Positions 42,614 to 52,238 are shown, counted from the stretch's first letter. The stretch is 64,000 nucleotides of DNA from Roseiterribacter gracilis (GCA_018332375.1 BOPV01000001.1:1612001-1676000), one strand, 5' to 3'. Numbers and translations are program-made. Notes: generated by a model from the sequence alone, not told the origin.

Positions 42614-44056
42614 ATGGCGACGAAAATGCTGACCTTCACGCAGCTGGACCGCGAGACGCCCGAAAAGCGGACCGCGGCCGAGCGTCGCGAGGATTTCGGC
42701 GAGATCTATCGCGAATACGCCAAGGCCCAGGCCGAAGCGCAGGCGAGCCGGTGCTCGCAATGCGGCGTGCCCTTCTGTCAGGTCCATTGCCCGCTGGGGA
42801 ATTTCATCCCGGACTGGCTGAAGCTGACGGCCGAGAACCGCCTGCAAGAGGCCTATGAGATCTCGGCCTCGACCAACACCTTCCCCGAGATTTGCGGCCG
42901 CATCTGCCCGCAGGACCGGTTGTGCGAAGGCAATTGCACGATCGAACAGTCGGGCCACGGCACCGTCACGATCGGTTCGGTCGAGCGCTTCATCACCGAG
43001 ACCGCGTTCGAAGAAGGTTGGGTGACGCCGCGCATGCCGCTGCGCGAGCGCGCGCAATCGGTCGGCATTGTCGGCGCCGGTCCGGCCGGTCTCGCTGCCG
43101 CCGAAGCGCTGCGCGCCGACGGCTACAAAGTCACCGTCTATGATCGCTATGACCGCGTCGGCGGTTTGCTGATTTACGGCATTCCCAATTTCAAACTCGA
43201 GAAGACGGTCGTGCAGCGCCGCGAAGCATTGTTGCGCGCGCAAGGCGTCGAGTTTCGCCTGAATTTCGAAGTCGGTCGCGACGCGACCTTGGACGAGCTT
43301 CGCGGCAAGCACGACGCCGTGCTGGTCGCAGCTGGTGTCTACGAAGCGCGGCCGCTGCGCGTGCCCGGCGTCGGCGCCAAGAACGTGGTTGCAGCGCTCG
43401 ACTATTTGACTTCGTCGAACAAGCGCGGCCTGGGCGATGCGGTCGAAGCTGAAGGACTCGATGCCAGCGGCAAGCGCGTCGTCGTGATCGGCGGCGGCGA
43501 CACGGCGATGGATTGCGTGCGTACCGCCGTGCGCCAAGGCGCCAGCGCCGTCACCTGCCTCTATCGGCGCGACCGCGCCAACATGCCCGGCAGCCAGCGC
43601 GAAGTCGCGCACGCCGAAGAAGAAGGCGTGGTGTTCGAATGGCTGGCGGCACCGCAGTCGTTCGACGCGGGCCGCAGCCAGAAGCTCAAAGCCGTGCGCG
43701 CACATCGCATGCATCTCGGCATCGCCGACTCCAGCGGACGGCAAACGCCCGAGCCGCTCGATGGCGGCGAATTTTCGCTCGATGCCGATCTCGCCATTCT
43801 GGCGCTTGGTTTCGACCCCGAAGATTTCGCGACCGGTCTCGGCGCGATCGAACTTCGCACCAGCCGCTGGGGCACGGTGCTGGTCGATCACAAAAGCATG
43901 ATGTCGAATCTCGACGGCGTGTTCGCCGCCGGCGACGCCGTGCGCGGCGCCAGCCTCGTCGTCTGGGCGATCAAAGACGGACGCGACGCAGCCGAGTCGA
44001 TCCGCCGCTATCTCGAGAACAAGGCAGCCGACCAGCTCGCAGCGGCGGCGGAGTAA
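42614..44056 (+). CDS. gltD: Glutamate synthase (NADPH) small subunit
   Basis: 480 residues from the ATG at 42614, which has AAGGA 8 nt upstream. The open frame continues 5' without family similarity. Two cysteine clusters bind Fe-S centres: 'CSQCGVPFCQVHCPLGNFIP' and 'ICGRICPQDRLCEGNC'. Then come the FAD site 'GIVGAGPAGLAAAEALRADG' and the NADPH site 'VVIGGGDTAMDCVRTAVRQG'. Known: passes electrons from NADPH to the large subunit for making glutamate from glutamine and 2-oxoglutarate. It is followed 5 nt later by gltB. Confidence 0.96.
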   Translation: MATKMLTFTQLDRETPEKRTAAERREDFGEIYREYAKAQAEAQASRCSQCGVPFCQVHCPLGNFIPDWLKLTAENRLQEAYEISASTNTFPEICGRICPQDRLCEGNCTIEQSGHGTVTIGSVERFITETAFEEGWVTPRMPLRERAQSVGIVGAGPAGLAAAEALRADGYKVTVYDRYDRVGGLLIYGIPNFKLEKTVVQRREALLRAQGVEFRLNFEVGRDATLDELRGKHDAVLVAAGVYEARPLRVPGVGAKNVVAALDYLTSSNKRGLGDAVEAEGLDASGKRVVVIGGGDTAMDCVRTAVRQGASAVTCLYRRDRANMPGSQREVAHAEEEGVVFEWLAAPQSFDAGRSQKLKAVRAHRMHLGIADSSGRQTPEPLDGGEFSLDADLAILALGFDPEDFATGLGAIELRTSRWGTVLVDHKSMMSNLDGVFAAGDAVRGASLVVWAIKDGRDAAESIRRYLENKAADQLAAAAE

Positions 44057-44061
44057 AGACG

Positions 44062-47000
44062 ATGCTCGAAGACAATTACGTCGCCCGTTTCCGTGCCAAC
44101 CAGGCGCGCCTGGAAAGCGAAGCGCAGATCGACACGCAGGAACACGACGCGTGCGGCGTCGGCTTCATTGCGTCGCTGGACGGCAAGCCGCGTCGCGCGG
44201 TGGTCGAAACCGCGATTGAAGCGCTGGCGGCCTTGTGGCATCGCGGCGCGGTCGATGCCGATGGCAAGACCGGCGACGGCGCCGGCATTCACGTGCAGAT
44301 CCCGCAAAGCTTTTTCCGCGACTGGATCACCGCGACCGGACGCGAAGTACGCAACGGGCCGATCGCAGTCGGCCAGGTGTTTCTGCCGCGCACCGACTAC
44401 GACGCGCAGGAACGCGCGCGTTCGATCGTCGAAACCGAAATTCTTGCCAGCGGGCACTTCATCTATGGCTGGCGCCAGGTGCCGATCGACACCGGCATCA
44501 TCGGCGAGAAAGCCAACGCGACGCGGCCCGAAATCGAACAGATCATGTTCGCCCCCGCCGCCAGCGCTGCGGCGGACGAAGATGCGTTCGAACGCGACCT
44601 CTACATCATCCGTCGCCGCATCGAGAACGCTTGCCGCAAGGCCGGCATCGCCGACTTTTACATTTGCACCTTGAGCTGCCGTTCCATCGTCTACAAAGGC
44701 ATGTTCCTGGCGGCCCAGCTCACGGATTTTTATCCGGATCTGACCGACGAACGGTTCGTCTCGAATTTCGCGATCTATCATCAGCGCTATTCGACCAACA
44801 CCTTTCCGACCTGGTCGCTGGCGCAGCCATTTCGCATGCTCGCCCATAACGGCGAGATCAACACGCTGAAGGGCAACCGCAACTGGATGGCGGCGCACGA
44901 GCCGCGCATGTACGCGGAACAGTTCGGCCAGCATATGGAAGATCTGAAGCCGGTGATCCAACCGGGCGGATCGGATTCAGCGGCGCTCGACAATGTGTTC
45001 GAGATCCTGGTGCGCGGCGGACGCAACGCGCCGATGGTCAAGACGATGCTGGTGCCGGAAGCGGCTTATGCAAATCCCTCGGTGCCGAAAGCGCATCGCG
45101 ATCTCTACAGCTACGCCAACTCGGTGATGGAGCCGTGGGACGGGCCGGCGGCGCTGGCAATGTATGACGGGCGCTGGGTTGTCGGCGGCATGGACCGCAA
45201 CGGTCTGCGGCCGATGCGCTACACGATCACCGGCGACGGTTTGATCGTGTTGGGCTCGGAAAGCGGCATGGTCAAAATCGACGAAGCAACCGTCGTCGAA
45301 AAAGGCCGCGTCGGGCCGGGTCAGATGATCGCGCTCGATCTGGTGCACGGGAAACTCTATCGCGACCGCGAGATCAAAGACCTGCTGGCTTCGTCGAAGC
45401 CGTACGGATCGTGGATCCAGAACATCACACGCCTCGACGAGCTGGTGAAGAAGGCGGCACAGGACCAGCCCAGCACGCTCAACCGCGACCAGCTGCGCCG
45501 GCGCCAGATTGCCTTCGGCGTCACGATCGAAGAACTCGAAACCATCCTGCATCCGATGGTCGACGAGGCCAAAGAAGCGGTCGGTTCGATGGGCGACGAC
45601 ACGCCGCTCGCGGTTCTGTCCGACACGTATCGCGGGCTGCATCATTATTTCCGGCAGAATTTCAGCCAGGTCACCAACCCGCCGATCGACAGTCTGCGCG
45701 AACGCCGCGTGATGACCTTGCGCACGCGTCTCGGCAACCTGGGCAATATTCTCGACGAAGACGACAGCCAGACGCGGCTGTTGCAGCTCGACAGTCCGGT
45801 TCTGACCAGCGCCGAATTCAATGCGATGCGCGGCTATATGGGCGCGACCGCGGCCGAGATCGACACGACGTTCGACGCCGACGGCGGCGAGCATGCGCTG
45901 CGCGATGCGTTGAAGCGCGTGCGCCAGGATTGCGAAGACGCGGTGCGCGGCGGCGCCACCCATCTGATCCTCACCGACGAGCATCTGTCGTCGACACGCG
46001 CCCCCATCCCGGCAATCCTTGCGACCGCGGCTGCGCACACGCATCTGATCCGTCAATCCTTGCGCACCTTCACCTCGCTGAATGTGCGGTCGGGCGAGTG
46101 CATGGACGTGCACCATTTCGCGGTGCTGATCGGTGTCGGTGCTACGACGGTGAACGCCTATCTGGCGCAGGAAGCGATCGCCGACCGGCATCGCCGCGGC
46201 CTGTTCGGCGACGTCGCGCTGGAGACCTGCACCGCGCGCTTCAAAAAAGCGATCGATGACGGGCTGCTCAAAGTCATGTCCAAGATGGGCATTGCGGTGA
46301 TCAGCTCCTATCGCGGCGGCTGCAATTTCGAAGCGATCGGCCTGTCGCGTTCGCTAGTCGCCGAATATCTGCCCAACTGCGTCAGCCGCATTTCGGGCAT
46401 CGGCCTCACCGGCATCCAGAAGCGCGTGCTGACCCAGCACGAACGCGCCTTCGACGAGGCGGTCGCGTCCTTGCCGATCGGCGGCTTCTACAAATATCGC
46501 AAAGGCGGCGAGCGCCACGCCTGGGAAGCGGGTCTGATCCACACACTGCAACATGCGGTGGCCAGCGACAGCTATTCGACGTTCAAGAAATACAGCGAAG
46601 CGACGCGCAGCCGCGCCGCCATCGCGATCCGCGACCTGATCGATTTCCGCCCGCCCGCCAAGGGCGTGCCATTGGAAGAAGTCGAATCGATCACCGCGCT
46701 GCGCAAACGCTTCATCACGCCGGGCATGTCGCTGGGCGCGCTGGGGCCGGAAGCGCACGGCACGTTGAACGTTGCGATGAACCGGATCGGCGCCAAGAGC
46801 GACAGCGGCGAAGGCGGCGAGGATCCAGCACGCTTTAAGCCCGACAAGAACGGCGACAATTGGAACAGCGCGATCAAGCAGATTGCGTCGGGCCGGTTCG
46901 GCGTCACCGCCGAATATCTGAACCAGTGCCGCGAGATCGAAATCAAAGTCGCGCAGGGCGCCAAGCCCGGTGAAGGCGGACAGCTGCCAGGCTTCAAAGT

Positions 47001-48588
47001 GACCGAGATGATCGCACGTCTGCGTCATGCGACGCCGGGCGTGATGCTGATCAGCCCGCCGCCGCATCACGACATCTATTCGATCGAAGATCTGGCGCAG
47101 CTGATCTACGACCTGAAGCAGATCAATCCGGATGCGCGCGTCTGCGTGAAGCTGGTGTCGCGTTCGGGCATCGGCACGATCGCGGCCGGCGTCGCCAAAG
47201 CGGGCGCGGACGTGATCCTCGTGTCGGGCCATGTCGGCGGCACCGGCGCGTCGCCGCAGACCTCGATCAAATATGCCGGCGTGCCATGGGAAATGGGCCT
47301 GTCGGAAGTGCACCAGATCCTGACGCTCAATCGCTTGCGCCATCGCGTGCGGTTGCGCACCGACGGCGGCATCAAGACCGGTCGCGACGTGGTGATCGCA
47401 GCGATGCTGGGCGCCGAAGAGTTCGGCGTCGGCACCGCGGCGTTGGTGGCGATGGGTTGCATCATGGTGCGCCAGTGTCATTCCAACACCTGCCCAGTCG
47501 GCGTCTGCACCCAGGACGAAGCGCTGCGCGCCAAGTTCACCGGCACGCCCGAGAAAGTCGTCAATCTCTTCAGCTTCATCGCCGAAGAGACGCGCGAGAT
47601 TCTGGCGTCGCTGGGCGCACGCTCATTGAACGACGTGATCGGCCGCGCCGATCTGCTGCGCCAGGTCAATCGTGGCGCCAGCGATCTCGACGATCTGGAT
47701 TTGAACCCGCTGCTGGTGCGCGCCGATCCTGGTGCGCATGCGATGTACTGCACGATCGAAGGGCGCAATCCGGTGCCCGACACGCTCGACGCGCAGATCA
47801 TCGAAGATTCTGGCCCGCTCTTCTCGGACGGCGAGAAGATGCAGCTCGCCTACAACAGTCGCAACACGTACCGCGCCATCGGCACGCGCATGTCGTCCAA
47901 GATCGTGCGCAAGTTCGGCATGACCGGCCTTGCTGACGGACACGTGACGGTGCGCTTGCGCGGCACGGCCGGTCAGTCGCTCGGCGCCTTTGCGGTGCAG
48001 GGTCTGAAACTCGAAGTGTTCGGTGACGCCAACGATTATGTCGGCAAAGGTCTGTCGGGCGGCACGATCGTGGTGCGTCCGATGACGGCGTCACCGCTGG
48101 TGTCGAACCAGAACACGATCATCGGCAACACGGTGATGTACGGCGCGACGTCCGGGAAATTGTTCGCGGCCGGTCAGGCGGGCGAACGGTTCTGCGTGCG
48201 CAATTCGGGCGCGACCGCGGTCGTCGAAGGCTGCGGCTCGAACGGATGCGAGTACATGACCGGCGGCACCGCGGTGATCCTCGGCACGACCGGCGACAAT
48301 TTCGCGGCCGGCATGACCGGCGGCATGGCCTTCGTGCTCGACGAGACCGGCGACTTCCCGATCCGCGTCAATGAAGAGACCGTGCTCTATCAGCGCGTCG
48401 AAGTTCCGTACTGGGAAGATCTGCTGCGCGGCCTGATCGAAGAACATGTCGCGCAAACCCAGTCGCGCTTCGGCGAACGCGTTCTCTATGACTGGGCCGT
48501 GATGCGCAGCAAGTTCTGGCAGATCGTGCCGAAGGAAATCGTCAGCCGCCTGCCCGTGCCGGTGCAGTTGGGCGAAGCGGCCGAATAG
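44062..48588 (+). CDS. gltB: Glutamate synthase large subunit
   Basis: 1508 residues from the ATG at 44062; an apparent earlier start would read through gltD in another frame. After a short propeptide, 'EHDACGVGFIASLDGK' provides the N-terminal nucleophile Cys of the class II amidotransferase domain. The FMN-binding synthase barrel has 'GEGGEDPARFKPDKNGDNWN' and 'SGHVGGTGASPQTSIKYAG'. The 3Fe-4S cluster ligands are in 'CIMVRQCHSNTCPVGVCTQ', and the C-terminal glycine-rich beta-helix is present ('GCGSNGCEYMTGGTAVILG'). Known: core of ammonia assimilation with glutamine synthetase. Complete and typical in length. Confidence 0.97.
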   Translation: MLEDNYVARFRANQARLESEAQIDTQEHDACGVGFIASLDGKPRRAVVETAIEALAALWHRGAVDADGKTGDGAGIHVQIPQSFFRDWITATGREVRNGPIAVGQVFLPRTDYDAQERARSIVETEILASGHFIYGWRQVPIDTGIIGEKANATRPEIEQIMFAPAASAAADEDAFERDLYIIRRRIENACRKAGIADFYICTLSCRSIVYKGMFLAAQLTDFYPDLTDERFVSNFAIYHQRYSTNTFPTWSLAQPFRMLAHNGEINTLKGNRNWMAAHEPRMYAEQFGQHMEDLKPVIQPGGSDSAALDNVFEILVRGGRNAPMVKTMLVPEAAYANPSVPKAHRDLYSYANSVMEPWDGPAALAMYDGRWVVGGMDRNGLRPMRYTITGDGLIVLGSESGMVKIDEATVVEKGRVGPGQMIALDLVHGKLYRDREIKDLLASSKPYGSWIQNITRLDELVKKAAQDQPSTLNRDQLRRRQIAFGVTIEELETILHPMVDEAKEAVGSMGDDTPLAVLSDTYRGLHHYFRQNFSQVTNPPIDSLRERRVMTLRTRLGNLGNILDEDDSQTRLLQLDSPVLTSAEFNAMRGYMGATAAEIDTTFDADGGEHALRDALKRVRQDCEDAVRGGATHLILTDEHLSSTRAPIPAILATAAAHTHLIRQSLRTFTSLNVRSGECMDVHHFAVLIGVGATTVNAYLAQEAIADRHRRGLFGDVALETCTARFKKAIDDGLLKVMSKMGIAVISSYRGGCNFEAIGLSRSLVAEYLPNCVSRISGIGLTGIQKRVLTQHERAFDEAVASLPIGGFYKYRKGGERHAWEAGLIHTLQHAVASDSYSTFKKYSEATRSRAAIAIRDLIDFRPPAKGVPLEEVESITALRKRFITPGMSLGALGPEAHGTLNVAMNRIGAKSDSGEGGEDPARFKPDKNGDNWNSAIKQIASGRFGVTAEYLNQCREIEIKVAQGAKPGEGGQLPGFKVTEMIARLRHATPGVMLISPPPHHDIYSIEDLAQLIYDLKQINPDARVCVKLVSRSGIGTIAAGVAKAGADVILVSGHVGGTGASPQTSIKYAGVPWEMGLSEVHQILTLNRLRHRVRLRTDGGIKTGRDVVIAAMLGAEEFGVGTAALVAMGCIMVRQCHSNTCPVGVCTQDEALRAKFTGTPEKVVNLFSFIAEETREILASLGARSLNDVIGRADLLRQVNRGASDLDDLDLNPLLVRADPGAHAMYCTIEGRNPVPDTLDAQIIEDSGPLFSDGEKMQLAYNSRNTYRAIGTRMSSKIVRKFGMTGLADGHVTVRLRGTAGQSLGAFAVQGLKLEVFGDANDYVGKGLSGGTIVVRPMTASPLVSNQNTIIGNTVMYGATSGKLFAAGQAGERFCVRNSGATAVVEGCGSNGCEYMTGGTAVILGTTGDNFAAGMTGGMAFVLDETGDFPIRVNEETVLYQRVEVPYWEDLLRGLIEEHVAQTQSRFGERVLYDWAVMRSKFWQIVPKEIVSRLPVPVQLGEAAE

Positions 48589-48813
48589 TCAGACTTCAAG
48601 TTCGTCTTCGTCCTCGTCGTCATCCTCGTCGAGGTCGTCGTCGTCCTCATCTTCGTCGTCGTCGTCTTCCTCTTCCTCTTCCTCTTCCTCTTCCTCTTCC
48701 TCTTCCTCTTCCTCCTCCTCGTCGCCGTTCTCATAGGACAGCGAAAGCGGGTCGAAGGCGGCGAGCTTCGGCAGAAGCTCTTCGCTGCGTGGATCCAGGC
48801 GCTTCGTGGCCAT
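48589..48813 (-). CDS. Small protein with long Glu/Asp tail
   Basis: 74 residues from the ATG at 48813. The first ~30 residues look like a normal domain ('MATKRLDPRSEELLPKLAAF', 'DPLSLSYENGD'). The rest is almost pure acidic sequence: about 18 Glu in a row followed by mixed Asp/Glu. The Glu run is encoded by eight GAGGAA-type hexamers (see the repeat entry). I know no function; acidic tails of this kind bind basic proteins or metals. The stop abuts the gltB stop. The non-repetitive head with good codon use argues it is real. Confidence 0.6.
   Translation of the reverse strand: MATKRLDPRSEELLPKLAAFDPLSLSYENGDEEEEEEEEEEEEEEEEEEDDDDEDEDDDDLDEDDDEDEDELEV
48666..48713. repeat. Hexanucleotide microsatellite, eight copies of CTTCCT
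   Basis: On the plus strand CTTCCT repeats eight times without interruption, bounded by GTCGT and CCTCCTCGTC imperfect units. On the minus strand it encodes Glu-Glu pairs in the acidic tail of the small protein. Because the unit is six bases, slippage changes tail length by two Glu at a time without a frameshift. Confidence 0.95.
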
Positions 48814-48910
48814 GACGACGATCCTCACGAGTTGGTGGACGATCGTGCGTTGAACGACCGCGGTGGCTGGCGGTTCCGATCTCCACCGAATCGGTTAGAG
48901 TCGCGCGCGC

Positions 48911-49582
48911 GTGTCGCGACTCCTCTACCATCTCTGGCTGTCCCCCTTTTCTCGCAAAGTCCGCGTTTTGCTGACCGAGAAGGGCCTGCCATTCGAGCTC
49001 AAGGTCGAAAAGACCTGGGAGCGGAGAACCGAATTTCTTGCGATGAATCCCGCCGGCGACGTGCCGGTGTTGGTCGAGCCCGACGGCACCACGCTGACCG
49101 ACAGCCAGGTGATCGCCGAATGGATCGACGAAACGCAGCCTGCGCCGTCGCTGATCGGACCTGATCCGCTGCAGCGTGCCGAAACCCGCCGGCTGGTGCA
49201 GTGGTTCGACGGCAAGTTCAATATCGAGGTCACCGAGAATCTGGTCGGCGAGCGCGTGATGAAGCGCTTTCTGAAATTGGGCGAACCGCACGCGCCGGCG
49301 ATCCGCGCCGGCCTCGCCAACATTCACTATCACCTCGACTATATCGGCTGGCTCGCCGAACGCCGGACCTGGCTTGCGGGCGACGACTTCTCGCTGGCCG
49401 ACATCACCGCCGCGTCGCATCTGTCGTGCATCGACTATATCGGCGACGTTCCGTGGGAGCAGCACGACGCGGCCAAAGATTGGTACGCGCGCGTCAAATC
49501 GCGACCCAGCTTCCGCGCCATCCTGGCCGATCACATTCCCGGCCTGTCGCCGCCGAGCCACTACGCGGATTTAGATTTCTAG
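48911..49582 (+). CDS. fzlA: FzlA-like glutathione S-transferase family protein
   Basis: 223 residues from a GTG. A GST fold: 'YHLWLSPFSRKVRVLLTEKG' (thioredoxin-like half) with 'NPAGDVPVLVEPDGTTLTDS', then the helical half with 'WLAGDDFSLADITAASHLSC'. The C-terminal tail 'PGLSPPSHYADLDF' resembles that of FzlA, the FtsZ-binding GST-like protein of Caulobacter, rather than catalytic GSTs. Known: FzlA binds FtsZ filaments and is needed for constriction in several Alphaproteobacteria. The assignment rests on remembered family features. A plain GST is the alternative. Confidence 0.72.
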   Translation: MSRLLYHLWLSPFSRKVRVLLTEKGLPFELKVEKTWERRTEFLAMNPAGDVPVLVEPDGTTLTDSQVIAEWIDETQPAPSLIGPDPLQRAETRRLVQWFDGKFNIEVTENLVGERVMKRFLKLGEPHAPAIRAGLANIHYHLDYIGWLAERRTWLAGDDFSLADITAASHLSCIDYIGDVPWEQHDAAKDWYARVKSRPSFRAILADHIPGLSPPSHYADLDF

Positions 49583-49649
49583 GCGGGTTGCCACGTTCTC
49601 GACAAAGCGCTGGTTGAACTTAGCCCGCCTTCGATCAGGAGAACGTCCC

Positions 49650-50345
49650 GTGAAACATCTCTTCGCTGCTGTCTTTCTGTCGCTGCTGGCTTTGCCCGCG
49701 ACGGCGCAGTTCGCGCCCAATCCAATTCAAGATCAGGTCGTGCTCAGTCTCGCGGTCGAAGATTGGGTTCCGACCCAGACCGCGCGCGTCGTGCTGAACG
49801 CCGAAGCTGCAATCCAAGGTGCCGACGCGGGCAAGACGCGGGACGAGCTGCTGGCTGCAGCCAAGAAAACCGCGGCGGGCGATTGGCGCATCACGCGCTT
49901 CGATCGCTCAACCGATCAGGCCGGTCTGGAACGGTGGAGTGCGTTGCTCGAAACGCGCCTGGCGGAAAGCGCGCTGGGCGGGCTTGCCGATCGCGCCAAA
50001 CAAGGTTCGCGTCCCGGTTTGCAGCTCACCATCGGACAGATCGACTTCACGCCGACCTTGGCTGAGTCCGAAGCGGCGCGCGCCAAGCTGCGCGAACAGC
50101 TCTACAAGCGCGCGACCGAAGAATTGCAGCGGCTGAATGCAGCTGCGGGCGACCGCAAATTCCGCATCGCGCGCATCGATTTCGGCATGGTGCAGTTGCA
50201 GCCGCGCCCGATGATGGCAAATGCGCGGACCACCACTGCCGACAAGGTTCTGCCGTTTCAGGCAGCCGGTGGCGAGATGGAGCTGTCGCAAAAGGCGACG
50301 ATGAACGCCAACGTGACGTTCGGCGCCAACGCGCCAAAAGACTAA
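49650..50345 (+). CDS. Exported protein of unknown function (weakly SIMPL/DUF541-like)
   Basis: 231 residues from a GTG with AGGAG about 10 nt upstream (49636-49640). Signal peptide 'KHLFAAVFLSLLALPATAQ'. The mature part is alternating beta and helix: 'DQVVLSLAVEDWVPTQTARV' resembles the beta strand that opens SIMPL-domain proteins, followed by helical 'EAARAKLREQLYKRATEELQ' and a late strand 'FRIARIDFG'. No cysteine or catalytic motif. The stop overlaps the convergent DUF805 stop by 3 nt. Confidence 0.6.
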   Translation: MKHLFAAVFLSLLALPATAQFAPNPIQDQVVLSLAVEDWVPTQTARVVLNAEAAIQGADAGKTRDELLAAAKKTAAGDWRITRFDRSTDQAGLERWSALLETRLAESALGGLADRAKQGSRPGLQLTIGQIDFTPTLAESEAARAKLREQLYKRATEELQRLNAAAGDRKFRIARIDFGMVQLQPRPMMANARTTTADKVLPFQAAGGEMELSQKATMNANVTFGANAPKD

Positions 50346-50818
50346 GCGACGTCGGGCTTTTCGCGCGGGTCCGGACCGTAGCGGTTCGGACCCGGTTCGC
50401 CTTTGCGCGCGCCCAATACGACGAGCAGATAGACGAACAGCCCGATGCTGGCGAAGGACGCAAAGACCAGCACGGTCGCATACAGAACCGGCGGCTGCAG
50501 ACCGGCATCCTGCGCACGCTGCACCGGCGGCGCCGCAAACGTGGCGACCAGCGACAACGCCAGAAACAACGACATCAGATAGACGATCGCGCGGCCGGGC
50601 TTGCCGCGATCGTGATAGCGCTTCACGCCGACTGCGAATGTCGGCCACAGCAACGCAAGCTGCAGCAGCGCAACCAGCATGCCGCCCGCACCCAACATGC
50701 CGTCAGCGAGATAACCGAAGATAAACAGAACCAGCGTCAGAAAGACGAAGCGTACCCAGAAATCCTGGCGCGACGCGCGTCCCTGGAACGACAGCCAGAG
50801 CTGCGGAATTGTCAGCAT
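50342..50818 (-). CDS. DUF805-family membrane protein
   Basis: 158 residues from the ATG at 50818. The DUF805 opening 'LWLSFQGRASRQDFWVRFVF' (FxGRxxRxxFW) is followed by membrane helices and 'FAVGVKRYHDRGKPG', the family's VKRLHDxGxSG motif. Known: DUF805 inner-membrane proteins are of unknown function and widespread. An extra C-terminal pair of helices ('LYATVLVFASFASIGLFVYL') lengthens it. It starts 13 nt after the DedA gene and is probably co-transcribed. Confidence 0.88.
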   Translation of the reverse strand: MLTIPQLWLSFQGRASRQDFWVRFVFLTLVLFIFGYLADGMLGAGGMLVALLQLALLWPTFAVGVKRYHDRGKPGRAIVYLMSLFLALSLVATFAAPPVQRAQDAGLQPPVLYATVLVFASFASIGLFVYLLVVLGARKGEPGPNRYGPDPREKPDVA

Positions 50819-50831
50819 CGACGCGGAGAAG

Positions 50832-51527
50832 TTAGCGCCCGCCGGAGGCGCGGCGCTTTTCACGATAGGCTTCGAGTTCCGCGATCGTCGCTGCGGCTGC
50901 TGCGGCCGGATCGATCTTCTCGCGCTGGCCACGCTTGCGCATGAAGGCGAAGAACCCACCGACGACGACGATCAGCACGCTGACAAGAATCATCTTGGGC
51001 AGCGGCTTGTCCGACTTACGCGCGATCTCCATCACCCACATCGTGACCGCAGCAGGCGCCAGCATCACCGGCACCCAGACGATGCCTGACAGAATGTTGG
51101 CGATCTGGAAGGTGCGATGCGGCATGTGCAGCATGCCCGCCGTCAGCGGCACGATTGCGCGCAACGGTCCGAGGAAGCGGCACAGCGCGATCGAAATCGC
51201 ACCATGCTTCATGAAGAAGAGCTCACCTTTGGCCAGCAGGTGGGGACGCGAACGAAACGGCCACATCTGCGCCAGACGATCGCCCAGAATGCGGCCCATC
51301 CAGTACGAGACTGCGTCGCCCGCAGCCGCACCGATGATCGAACACACAACGACAGGCCAGAAGTCGAGCGTGCCGTTCTGAATCAGCGCGCCAACCGAGA
51401 TCAGCAGAATCGTGGTCGGGAAGAACAGTCCAACGAAAGCCAGGCTCTCGAGGAAAGTCAGGACCCCCATAATGGGCGCTGCCCACGTGGCATGGTCGCG
51501 GATGAGTTCGAGGGCGTGATGCAGCAT
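50832..51527 (-). CDS. DedA-family membrane protein
   Basis: 231 residues. 'FLESLAFVGLFFPTTILLIS' and 'GAAAGDAVSYWMGRILGDR' match the DedA re-entrant loop and GD-YW motif, and 'CRFLGPLRAIVPLTAGMLHM' is the RFxGPxRxxxPxxAG signature. Known: DedA/Tvp38 proteins flip undecaprenyl phosphate or phospholipids and support envelope homeostasis and pH tolerance. The C-terminus is a basic Ala-rich helix. Divergent from the tyrosine phosphatase gene; the 141-nt gap has no motif I trust. Confidence 0.92.
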   Translation of the reverse strand: MLHHALELIRDHATWAAPIMGVLTFLESLAFVGLFFPTTILLISVGALIQNGTLDFWPVVVCSIIGAAAGDAVSYWMGRILGDRLAQMWPFRSRPHLLAKGELFFMKHGAISIALCRFLGPLRAIVPLTAGMLHMPHRTFQIANILSGIVWVPVMLAPAAVTMWVMEIARKSDKPLPKMILVSVLIVVVGGFFAFMRKRGQREKIDPAAAAAATIAELEAYREKRRASGGR

Positions 51528-51668
51528 TGGCTTGTTGTGGTGATGGTACCCGTCTCAGAGAAGCGGGATAAGAAAAATGCGAGGTAAATATATGGCGGCA
51601 TCTCGCCGCTCGACGCCGCCTTCCGATCGGCCTACTTGGCCCGTCCTTCTCTCCTTGGTTGTCTTCGA

Positions 51669-52238
51669 ATGCCCATTCCCTTCCACCTGACCGTCTGCGG
51701 CCTGCACGAACTCGATGGCGCTGCCGATCCGCACGCGACTCACGTGCTTTCGATTCTCGACCCCGGCATGCCGCAGCCGGCGCCCTTCGCGGCCTGGCCT
51801 GCCCACGCACGGCTCGAGCTCAGATTCGACGACATAATCGAGGAGACGCCTGGGCTGGCCGCCCCGACGGCCGACCATATCGCCCAGGTTCTGGACTTCG
51901 GCCAGTCGCTGGCGACCGAGCGTGACGGGCATCTTCTGGTCCATTGCTATGCCGGCATCTCGCGCTCCAGCGCCTCGATGTATCTGCTGCTGGCGCAGGC
52001 GCGCCCGGACCGGGCGCCGGCCGAGCTGCTGGCCGAGGTCGCGCGCATTCGCCCGCAGATCTGGCCCAATCTGCGCATGGTCGAGCTGGGTGATGCGGCG
52101 CTCGGCCGCAACGGCGCGCTGACCGAACCGCTGGCCGCGCACTATGCGCGGCGTCTCAAAGGCGAACCCTCGCTGAACGACGTGATGCGGCGACTCGGGC
52201 GCGCGCGCGAAATCGCGCTGGCGCGGACGGTTCGCTAG
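51669..52238 (+). CDS. Protein tyrosine phosphatase, dual-specificity-like
   Basis: 189 residues from the ATG at 51669. The P-loop 'LLVHCYAGISRSSASMYLLL' has the HCx5R(S) signature with Cys as nucleophile and Arg for phosphate binding. The upstream 'LRFDDIIEETPGL' fits the general-acid loop. Known: cysteine phosphatases of this compact type act on phosphotyrosine or on other phospho-monoesters in bacteria. No signal peptide, so cytosolic. It is 43 nt upstream of lpxR on the same strand. Target unknown. Confidence 0.82.
   Translation: MPIPFHLTVCGLHELDGAADPHATHVLSILDPGMPQPAPFAAWPAHARLELRFDDIIEETPGLAAPTADHIAQVLDFGQSLATERDGHLLVHCYAGISRSSASMYLLLAQARPDRAPAELLAEVARIRPQIWPNLRMVELGDAALGRNGALTEPLAAHYARRLKGEPSLNDVMRRLGRAREIALARTVR

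Noticed and set aside
46354..47481. 375-codon frame opposite gltB
   Set aside because: Shadow of the gltB synthase domain; no recognisable motif or ribosome site.
48666..48713. Possible CRISPR-like or tandem structural array
   Set aside because: It is a pure six-base microsatellite with no spacers.
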